From the NCBI GenBank assembly GCA_031292915.1, contig JAUMSH010000031.1, positions 1 to 7,670 on the forward strand: a stretch of 7,670 bases of DNA, in the 5' to 3' direction. Positions within the stretch are counted from its first letter, which is position 1, and each line of letters opens with the position of its first letter. The notes under the pieces were generated by a model. The model did no database searches and had not been told where the DNA came from. It was given only the letters and a program-made list of their open reading frames with translations. Source of the DNA: Collinsella sp. Its GTDB lineage: Bacteria > Actinomycetota > Coriobacteriia > Coriobacteriales > Coriobacteriaceae. Shown here in pieces: positions 1-4,575 of this stretch. A program made the translations under genes and the position numbers.

Positions 1-79
1 GGGCTGATAGAAAACCGGCCCGCGCCCCCTCACAGAAACGCGAGCCGTCAACGGACTAGTTAATTACGCCGGATACCCG

Positions 80-604
80 CTAATCATGGTATTCGCCGCG
101 GTCCCACTTCTCGAGGAACTCGTCAAAGAAGTGCGGGTCAGCCTGAGCCTCGGCGTCGGCCTTGTTGCAGGCATCGATCTTGGCGATCAGGGCATCGTGC
201 TCGGGGGTCTTCTCGTAGGGCTCCTCCAGGAAGGCAAGCATGATATCGGCCATCAGGAACTCACCGGTAATCTTGCCGCCAAAGCCCACGATGTTGGCGT
301 TGAGCTCGCGACGGGCATACAGGGCAGAGGTCATGTCGCGGACCAGGGCGCAGCGGGCGCCGGGAACCTTGTTGACGGCGTTGGTGATGCCGATGCCGGT
401 GCCGCACAGGGCCACGCCAAAGTCGGCCTTGCCGCTGGCAACAGCCTCGCCCACGGCCTTACCGTAGATGGGATAGTGCGTACGGGTGTGGCTGTAGGTG
501 CCGCAGTCGAGCACCTTGTAGCCAGCCTGCTCCAGGCGGTCGGCCAGATAGATCTTCTCGTCCGTAACGATATGGTCGCAACCGATTGCGATGGTCTTCT
601 TCAT
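80..604 (-). CDS. lacB: Galactose-6-phosphate isomerase subunit LacB
   Basis: This 174-residue cytosolic protein is the B subunit of the heteromeric isomerase that converts D-galactose 6-phosphate to D-tagatose 6-phosphate. It belongs to the RpiB/LacA/LacB fold family. Visible family marks are the N-terminal IAIGCDH strand with D10 and H11, the RTHYPIYG block (41-48), the active-site loop ALCGTGIGI with C67, and the stretches NAVNKVPG, RDMTSALYA and NANIVGFGGKITG. These match LacB more closely than RpiB, and the length is about that of known LacB proteins. An AAAGGA ribosome site (612-617) lies 7 nt before the ATG. The gene follows lacA by 63 nt with no terminator between them, so the two are very likely co-transcribed. 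I saw no convincing terminator in the 79 bases after the stop. Confidence 0.95.
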   Translation of the reverse strand: MKKTIAIGCDHIVTDEKIYLADRLEQAGYKVLDCGTYSHTRTHYPIYGKAVGEAVASGKADFGVALCGTGIGITNAVNKVPGARCALVRDMTSALYARRELNANIVGFGGKITGEFLMADIMLAFLEEPYEKTPEHDALIAKIDACNKADAEAQADPHFFDEFLEKWDRGEYHD

Positions 605-667
605 CAGAACGTCCTTTCGTCTGAATTCACAAGTTGAGGTAGAAGTTCGAGTTCTCGGTGGCTCTCG

Positions 668-1096
668 TTAGGCCATCTTGTTGAGCATGTCGACACGAAT
701 CTGGTGACGGCCGCCGGCGTACTGGGCGCGCAGGAACTCGCGGGCGATCTTCTTGGCGACCTCGGTGCCCACAACGCCCGGGCCCATGGTGACCATGCGC
801 GAGCCGTTGTGCTCGCGGGTCATGTAGGCGGAACGCTCGTCGGAAATGTTGGCGACGACCATGCCCTTAATCTTGACGGCGGCCATATAGGAGCCGACGC
901 CGTACTTATCGAATGCGAAGCCCTGGGAATCCTTGTGCTCCAGCAGGTCCTTGGCAACGGCGGTCGCGGAATCGACAAAGTCCGCGGCAGGGGTCTCGGA
1001 ATAGTCGACGACCTCGTGACCGTCGGCGATGAGCATCTCCTTGATGGACTCCTTCATCGACATACCGTCGGCATCGGAAGCGATTACAACCCTCAT
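668..1096 (-). CDS. lacA: Galactose-6-phosphate isomerase subunit LacA
   Basis: This 142-residue protein is the A subunit of galactose-6-phosphate isomerase and the partner of LacB. The sequence shows the LacA signatures: an N-terminal VVIASDADG strand, KYGVGSYMAAVKIKGMV (about 64-80), SDERSAYMTREHNGSRM (85-101) and the C-terminal GGRHQIRVDMLNKM with R130, H131 and R134. The CGTG catalytic loop of LacB/RpiB is replaced by DKYGVG, as in other LacA subunits. In this family the A subunit therefore depends on B for the active site. The start is fixed by a strong AAGGAGG (1102-1108) 5 nt upstream of ATG. It is the first gene of a lacAB unit with its own regulatory leader and is separated from the rest of the lac genes by an unrelated membrane-protein gene. 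Confidence 0.95.
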   Translation of the reverse strand: MRVVIASDADGMSMKESIKEMLIADGHEVVDYSETPAADFVDSATAVAKDLLEHKDSQGFAFDKYGVGSYMAAVKIKGMVVANISDERSAYMTREHNGSRMVTMGPGVVGTEVAKKIAREFLRAQYAGGRHQIRVDMLNKMA

Positions 1097-1146
1097 GACA
1101 TCCTCCTTGAGAGATACGCAGGTGCGTAGTTTCTGTTTGGAAGTGT

Positions 1147-1278
1147 TGAATCGCGTTCAGGTCCGGGCATCTGAATGTGCGGTTCTTCACTGTTCATGTT
1201 TATTTGAACACATACGAACAGTAACTGCAACAACTATTTGTTTATCTTTGTTCTTTTTTGAACAAATACCGTTCACGG
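1147..1278 (-). promoter_or_regulatory. lacAB control region with GTTC/GAAC half-site arrays
   Basis: This is the AT-rich leader of lacA. It holds a symmetric array around position 1200.5: GTTC at 1182-1185 and 1192-1195, mirrored by GAAC at 1206-1209 and 1216-1219, the inner pair forming a perfect TGTTCA-N8-TGAACA (1191-1210). A second perfect inverted repeat, TTTGTTC-T6-GAACAAA, spans 1247-1266, and CCGTTCACGG lies at 1269-1278. A further GTTC is at 1155-1158. Paired 10-bp-spaced half-sites of this kind resemble operators of DeoR-type sugar regulators, but no such regulator lies in the window, so the binding protein is unknown. I cannot pick convincing -35/-10 hexamers, though the AT-rich stretch 1190-1270 is the natural place for the promoter. 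Confidence 0.6.
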
Positions 1279-1324
1279 ATGATTACTGACCGTTTGAGCC
1301 GGGCGCGGACGTAGTGACCATGTG

Positions 1325-1369
1325 TTCAACAAACAAAAGGGCGGCCGAGAACGTGTCTCGGCCGCCCTT
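1325..1369 (-). terminator. Rho-independent terminator of the membrane-protein gene
   Basis: A perfect 14-bp stem (AAGGGCGGCCGAGA at 1337-1350 with its complement at 1356-1369) encloses a 5-nt loop. Read on the minus strand, the stem is followed by a T-rich tail, TTTTGTTTGTT. It lies 35 bases past the stop of the gene at 1404-2435 and would insulate the lacAB leader from that gene. Confidence 0.9.
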
Positions 1370-1403
1370 CGGCGGTATTCCCCGGTATATACAGCTGTTT
1401 TAG

Positions 1404-2435
1404 CTACTCGGACTGCCCACCCTTTTTGGCGTGCTTGGACGGAGCACTCAGAAAGCGGCCCGTCAAATAGTTCGCCGGGCCGGAAATATCAATCCCCAGC
1501 AGTACGTGTCCCAGCCACAGAAACGCCACGAGCACCAGCAGCGGGATAACGCACGAAGTCACGATCATCACGATGACGCCTTCAATCAGATCGGTCACCT
1601 GCCGCACGATCTCATCGGTCATCTGCTTGGCGCCGCTGGTCACCGACGTGACCAGGTTCGATGCCCCATCAGTCAACTGCTCGAGCACGTTTTTGGACGC
1701 CGTGGTCTCGGATTTTTTCTTGTTCGATTTTGGGCTGGTCTCGGCTGACTTGTCCGTGGTGTCGGCCGCATCCGCAGCGTCCGCAGCCTTTTGCTCAGCT
1801 TGCTCAATACTTACGCGATACGTTTCATCGACCTTCTGCGACACCCATACGCTCGCGGGCACGAGCGCCATGCCGATCACGGCAACCACCAGCACGCGCG
1901 TCGCCACACGGCGCAGGACAGCGCTCGTGCTCCAGCGCCCGTGAATGCCGAGCGACACCGCAAAGAGCACCAACGCAAACGGGATTAAGATGCCCAGGCC
2001 AACCGACCACAAAATGGTTAGCAGGTATTTCTCGAGGTAGAGCACGGCAAGCACGATACCAAGGTTGCCTGAAAGCTGCGCGAGTTGCTCGGCAACCGGC
2101 GTTCCCGTATCACCCGGCAGCGCGGTAATGCCCGCAGACAGCGCCACGCACGAGGTCGTGAGCGCCAGTACGTTACCCTTCTTTTGGTCGATGACCTCGA
2201 TGGTGGAGTCCCAAGTTTTGGTATCGGCGAAATGCGGACGAGCTACAAAGCCCGACAGCAGCGCCAGGACCACGAGCGCAACGATAAAGCCAATCTGCAG
2301 CTTTTTGTTTGCGCACACGACATCGGACAGACTGGGCTGCAGCTCGGTTACCGTCGTGTGCTCGGTTATCTGGACAGGACGCCCATGAGCCATCTCGTGC
2401 GCGTCTCTTTTTTGTATTGACCCGTTATCCGGCAT
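1404..2435 (-). CDS. Multi-pass membrane protein of unknown function
   Basis: I do not recognise this 343-residue protein. It has a short charged N-terminus, then hydrophobic segments at about 47-65, 122-137, 139-165, 180-198 and 286-314, with a weaker apolar stretch near 88-106. Between the fourth and fifth main segments lies a polar, low-complexity region (about 210-280). It is rich in Ala, Asp, Lys, Ser and Thr, contains an SNKKK cluster, and continues into a Val/Thr-rich amphipathic stretch. The C-terminus is basic (KHAKKGG). The block around GITALPGDTGTPVAEQL (102-118) followed by YLEKYLLTI looks conserved-domain-like, but I cannot name the family. The start is well supported by GAGGAGGT (2442-2449) 6 nt before ATG. 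A possible -10 TATACT lies at 2474-2479 without a good -35. It has its own terminator, and nothing in its sequence suggests lactose transport. Confidence 0.8.
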   Translation of the reverse strand: MPDNGSIQKRDAHEMAHGRPVQITEHTTVTELQPSLSDVVCANKKLQIGFIVALVVLALLSGFVARPHFADTKTWDSTIEVIDQKKGNVLALTTSCVALSAGITALPGDTGTPVAEQLAQLSGNLGIVLAVLYLEKYLLTILWSVGLGILIPFALVLFAVSLGIHGRWSTSAVLRRVATRVLVVAVIGMALVPASVWVSQKVDETYRVSIEQAEQKAADAADAADTTDKSAETSPKSNKKKSETTASKNVLEQLTDGASNLVTSVTSGAKQMTDEIVRQVTDLIEGVIVMIVTSCVIPLLVLVAFLWLGHVLLGIDISGPANYLTGRFLSAPSKHAKKGGQSE

Positions 2436-2495
2436 TTGGATACCTCCTCAGTCCGGCGTTTAATGCGAAAGGAAGTATACCCACCGAGCAAAAAT

Positions 2496-2514
2496 CGAAC
2501 GGGAGGACGAACGG
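2496..2514. repeat. Tandem CGAACGG motif upstream of the membrane-protein gene
   Basis: CGAACGG occurs at 2496-2502 and again at 2508-2514, 12 bp apart. The same core is found in the lacA, lacF and lacE control regions. It may be an operator pair, but two short copies are weak evidence. Confidence 0.35.
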
Positions 2515-2528
2515 AGCGCACCAAGACT

Positions 2529-2569
2529 GTCCCCAATGACTAGTCGTTTAAGAACGTCCCCAATGACTA
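2529..2569. repeat. 14-bp direct repeat GTCCCCAATGACTA
   Basis: Two exact copies lie at 2529-2542 and 2556-2569, 27 bp apart, between the membrane-protein gene and the lacF terminator. The first copy runs into a perfect palindrome GACTAGTC (2538-2545). No gene overlaps it. It may be a small dispersed intergenic repeat or the remnant of one; one locus cannot show this. Confidence 0.6.
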
Positions 2570-2595
2570 TCTCGGGATGAGTTGCGGGGAGGAGA

Positions 2596-2633
2596 ACAGA
2601 AAAAGCCCTGCCGCGGGTAGCGGCAGAGCTTTT
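2596..2633 (-). terminator. Rho-independent terminator of lacF
   Basis: The arms 2601-2614 (AAAAGCCCTGCCGC) and 2620-2633 (GCGGCAGAGCTTTT) pair across a 5-nt loop with a single C/A mismatch, which is a G-U pair in the minus-strand RNA. On the minus strand the stem runs into TTTTTCTGTT. It lies just past the lacF stop codon and marks lacF as the end of its transcript. Confidence 0.88.
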
Positions 2634-2660
2634 GGAAGGGGACTTGGTTGTGAGGGCTCG

Positions 2661-2999
2661 TTAGGCGAGCTTGGCCTCAAGCTCGGCGATGCGCTTGTAG
2701 GCATCGATGGTAAAGCGGGCCTGCTTCTCCAGGATCATGGTGGTCATGAGAGTGTCCTGAGCGTGAGCCATGATGAAGGTCATCTCCATCTCGCCACCGC
2801 CGGCCTCCTGCGAAAGCAGCTTGGTCTGCGTGTCGTGGGCACCGATGAGCGCATCGCTGGCATCCTTGTGCAGCTGTTCGGCCTTCTCAAAGTCACCCTC
2901 GCGAGCAGCATCGAGCGCTGCAAGCAGATCGGTTTGGGCGTCACCTGCGTATGCGACAATCTCGAATCCAACCATCGAGATTTCTTCTTTGGTTGCCAT
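2661..2999 (-). CDS. lacF: PTS lactose-specific EIIA component LacF
   Basis: This 112-residue cytosolic phosphocarrier accepts phosphate from HPr and passes it to the EIIB domain of LacE. It is of the all-helical, trimeric Lac/Chb EIIA family, slightly longer than the usual about 105 residues. The phosphorylated histidine is H79 in the block FIMAHAQDTLMT (75-86). D82 matches the conserved aspartate of the trimer core. The N-terminal part GFEIVAYAGDAQTDLLAAL and the AEQLHKDASDAL block (40-51) are also typical. An AAAGGA site (3007-3012) lies 7 nt before the ATG. The gene stands alone between a terminator and its own motif-rich leader and is transcribed away from lacE, whereas in the classical lac operons lacF sits directly before lacE. 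Confidence 0.95.
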   Translation of the reverse strand: MATKEEISMVGFEIVAYAGDAQTDLLAALDAAREGDFEKAEQLHKDASDALIGAHDTQTKLLSQEAGGGEMEMTFIMAHAQDTLMTTMILEKQARFTIDAYKRIAELEAKLA

Positions 3000-3095
3000 G
3001 TTGCGTTCCTTTCACATATGAACCAATGGAGAGCATCGCGTCCGGGCATACGCGCTGCGTTGTGTATGTCAGAAACAATAACATTCAAACAAAAA

Positions 3096-3182
3096 AGAAC
3101 AGCACAAAACGTAATTTCGAGCTATGAACGGTCACTTTTCGCCCGTGAACGGTTTTTAAACCAATCTGAACAATATCGAACA
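3096..3182. promoter_or_regulatory. lacF control region with 21-bp-phased TGAAC repeats
   Basis: TGAAC starts at 3125, 3146 and 3167, exactly 21 bp apart, and the first two copies extend to an identical TGAACGGT. CGAAC follows 10 bp after the third copy (3177) and AGAAC occurs at 3096. Spacing of two helical turns puts the copies on the same DNA face, as expected for cooperative binding by one protein. The segment 3143-3152 (CCGTGAACGG) is the exact reverse complement of 1269-1278 in the lacA leader. Promoter hexamers for lacF are not clear. Confidence 0.6.
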
Positions 3183-3213
3183 CAATTAGCGGAAACCCAA
3201 ACAGACCCGCGCT

Positions 3214-4218
3214 CTAGCGCCAATCGCGCACCGTATCGCCCTCGACGAGCACGCCCGGAAACAGCATGTGCTCCACACCGGGTTCAACGCCCTCGGCGCC
3301 GGCAATCTTGTCGACCGCCCACATGCCGACGCGCTTGTTGTCAAAGCGCACCGTGGTCAGGCGACGGTCGGGCACGATATCGCCCAGGCTGTCGTCAACA
3401 CCCGCCACGCTCACGTCCTCGGGCACGCGCTTTCCGCGCGACTCGAGTCCGCGAATGCAGCCGTAGGCCATGGCGTCGTTGGAGGCATAGATGGCAGTAC
3501 AGGTCGGATCATCCGCCAGGGCCTGGCCTGCGGCATATCCGCTCTGTGCCGTCCAGTCGCCGCGCACGAGCTGCGGGGGCTCAATGCCATGCGCACGCAA
3601 TGTCTCGCGCCAGCCTTCCTCGCGCCGCATGCCCGAAAGCGAGCGCTCGGGGCACGAGATAAAGTGCACGGTTTTGTGCCCCTGCTCCAGCAAGTACTCG
3701 ACCACCTGGCGCGAGCAATCGAACTGGTCGTTATCGACCGTTGAACAGAGCGGGTGCTCCAACATCGTAACGAGCACCGTCTGCATGCCGGGCAGCGGCT
3801 CGAAGGTGCCAAAGTCCGCCGGCATGCGGTTCATAATCACAACCATGCCATCCACCGGCAGTGCGCTCATGCGCGACGATGCGCTCTCGAGGGTATACGG
3901 ATGCCCGTCTACTTTAGTGAGGGTGATGGCATAGCCGTGCTTATCGGCCGCGGCGGCAAAGCCCTCCATACGGTCGAGATTGCCGGTGCCGGTAATGTTG
4001 AACATGGCGACGCCGACGGTCTTAAATTTGCCGCGGCGCAGCGATCGACCGGCAAAATTGGGGCGATACCCCAGCTCGCGCATGGCGGCACGCACGCGTT
4101 CCTTGGTCTCGGGGCGCACGCTGGGCGAATCGTGCACGGTGCGCGAGACCGTCTGCTCCGAGACGCCCGCGAGACGCGCCACATCCTTAACGGATACCGA
4201 TTTTTTAACAGCGGCCAT
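3214..4218 (-). CDS. LacI/GalR-family transcriptional regulator
   Basis: This 334-residue DNA-binding regulator has the full-length LacI-family layout. It has an N-terminal helix-turn-helix (VKDVARLAGVSEQTVSRTVH, residues 10-29), helices through GYRPN (50-54), and a hinge region (GRSLRRGKFKTVGV, 57-70). The periplasmic-binding-protein-like effector domain includes the standard C-terminal block NDAMAYGCIRGLESRGKRVP followed by EDVSVAGVDD. The expected role is a sugar-responsive repressor of the divergent lacE-lacG operon; the effector cannot be read from sequence. The ribosome site is poor (GAAAGA, 4226-4231). A possible -10 TATACT lies at 4285-4290, and an operator-like site at 4232-4249 sits in the leader, so autoregulation is likely. 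Classical lac PTS operons of lactococci, streptococci and staphylococci use a DeoR-family LacR, so this is a different regulator type. Confidence 0.9.
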   Translation of the reverse strand: MAAVKKSVSVKDVARLAGVSEQTVSRTVHDSPSVRPETKERVRAAMRELGYRPNFAGRSLRRGKFKTVGVAMFNITGTGNLDRMEGFAAAADKHGYAITLTKVDGHPYTLESASSRMSALPVDGMVVIMNRMPADFGTFEPLPGMQTVLVTMLEHPLCSTVDNDQFDCSRQVVEYLLEQGHKTVHFISCPERSLSGMRREEGWRETLRAHGIEPPQLVRGDWTAQSGYAAGQALADDPTCTAIYASNDAMAYGCIRGLESRGKRVPEDVSVAGVDDSLGDIVPDRRLTTVRFDNKRVGMWAVDKIAGAEGVEPGVEHMLFPGVLVEGDTVRDWR

Positions 4219-4231
4219 AGGTCGATCTTTC

Positions 4232-4249
4232 TATGTCAACGATGCCATT
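4232..4249. promoter_or_regulatory. LacI-type operator O1 in the regulator leader
   Basis: TATGTCAACGATGCCATT lies 14 bases before the regulator start codon, with a central CG at 4240-4241. It matches the operator at 4377-4394 in 15 of 18 positions. Its location between the probable promoter and the ATG suggests autorepression. Confidence 0.6.
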
Positions 4250-4331
4250 GGTGGCACCCTGCGCAGTCATTTTTAACGCCTTCAAGTATATCCAACGCCT
4301 CCCCCACCATACGCTCACCACCCAAAACCTA

Positions 4332-4363
4332 CCGTTCACCGACATTTTTGCTTCCCCGAACGG
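4332..4363. repeat. CCGTTC/GAACGG inverted pair
   Basis: CCGTTC (4332-4337) and GAACGG (4358-4363) form an inverted pair with a 20-bp spacer in the divergent region. They are further copies of the GAAC-type motif seen before lacA and lacF. Confidence 0.4.
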
Positions 4364-4376
4364 CTTTTGGCGCCCA

Positions 4377-4394
4377 AATGTTAACGTTGCCATT
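4377..4394. promoter_or_regulatory. LacI-type operator O2
   Basis: AATGTTAACGTTGCCATT has a central CG at 4385-4386 and the ATG...CAT flanks typical of LacI/CcpA-family operators. It equals the reverse complement of the site at 4497-4514 in 17 of 18 positions. It lies 120 bp from that site and 145 bp from the one at 4232, measured centre to centre. Confidence 0.7.
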
Positions 4395-4422
4395 GTGCAA
4401 ACACAGAGCCACCGGGCGGCTC

Positions 4423-4430
4423 AAACGTTT
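4423..4430. promoter_or_regulatory. AAACGTTT palindrome, possible weak operator
   Basis: A perfect 8-bp palindrome with a central CG lies 41 bp from the centre of the 4377 site. The flanks do not keep the ATG...CAT ends, so it may be chance. Confidence 0.25.
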
Positions 4431-4447
4431 ACGCGTAAGGAATCGAC

Positions 4448-4477
4448 GGTTCGCAGGCACAGGAACCACCGGTTCGC
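4448..4477. repeat. GGTTCGC direct repeat with nested GAACC/GGTTC palindrome
   Basis: GGTTCGC occurs at 4448-4454 and 4471-4477, 23 bp apart. GAACC (4463-4467) and GGTTC (4471-4475) form an inverted repeat with a 3-bp spacer. These again carry the GTTC/GAAC core and lie upstream of the lacE promoter. Confidence 0.4.
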
Positions 4478-4483
4478 GTCCTT

Positions 4484-4498
4484 TTTTGTGTCACAAAA
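4484..4498. repeat. Perfect palindrome TTTTGTG-T-CACAAAA
   Basis: A 7-bp inverted repeat surrounds a single central T and overlaps the neighbouring LacI-type operator by two bases. It could be a third protein's binding site or part of the same operator complex. The half-site resembles TGTG/CACA sites of CRP-like proteins, but the spacing is too short for a normal CRP site. Confidence 0.4.
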
Positions 4499-4514
4499 TG
4501 GCAACGTCAACATT
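4497..4514. promoter_or_regulatory. LacI-type operator O3 at the lacE promoter
   Basis: AATGGCAACGTCAACATT is palindromic at 12 of 18 positions (AATG, ACGT and CATT kept) with a central CG at 4505-4506. It abuts the candidate -35 of lacE and is an inverted near-copy of the site at 4377-4394. It is the most likely main repressor site for lacE-lacG. Confidence 0.7.
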
Positions 4515-4542
4515 TTGGCAATCGAACGTCAAAAGCTACCAT
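4515..4542 (+). promoter_or_regulatory. Candidate lacE promoter
   Basis: TTGGCA (4515-4520) and TACCAT (4537-4542) are separated by 16 bp, 33 bases before the lacE start. The -35 matches the standard hexamer in 5 of 6 positions and the -10 in 4 of 6. The position fits, but the -10 is weak. Confidence 0.35.
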
Positions 4543-4575
4543 CGTTGCTAACCCACCGACTCTTAGGAGCATTGC

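Noticed and set aside
1..79. Possible terminator or gene end after lacB
   Set aside because: Only short imperfect GC pairings and no T-tract hairpin; no open frame can be supported in this short edge.
2980..3008. GTTGCCAT at the lacF start as a fourth LacI-type operator
   Set aside because: Only one half matches, and it encodes the first residues of LacF.
2577..3662. Plus-strand 361-codon frame across lacF and the regulator
   Set aside because: It crosses a terminator, lacF, an intergenic region and the regulator in antisense; its translation is Arg/Ala-rich with no domain.
4498..4513. CcpA catabolite site (cre), since ATGGCAACGTCAACAT fits the cre consensus at 15 of 16 positions
   Set aside because: CcpA is not expected in the inferred lineage, and a LacI-family gene is directly adjacent with several copies of the site, so local control is the simpler reading.
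4377..4514. The 18-bp inverted pair as an RNA stem or riboswitch
   Set aside because: A stem with a loop of about 100 nt is possible, but each arm is itself palindromic and a third copy lies elsewhere, which fits protein operators better; the candidate promoter also lies downstream of both arms.
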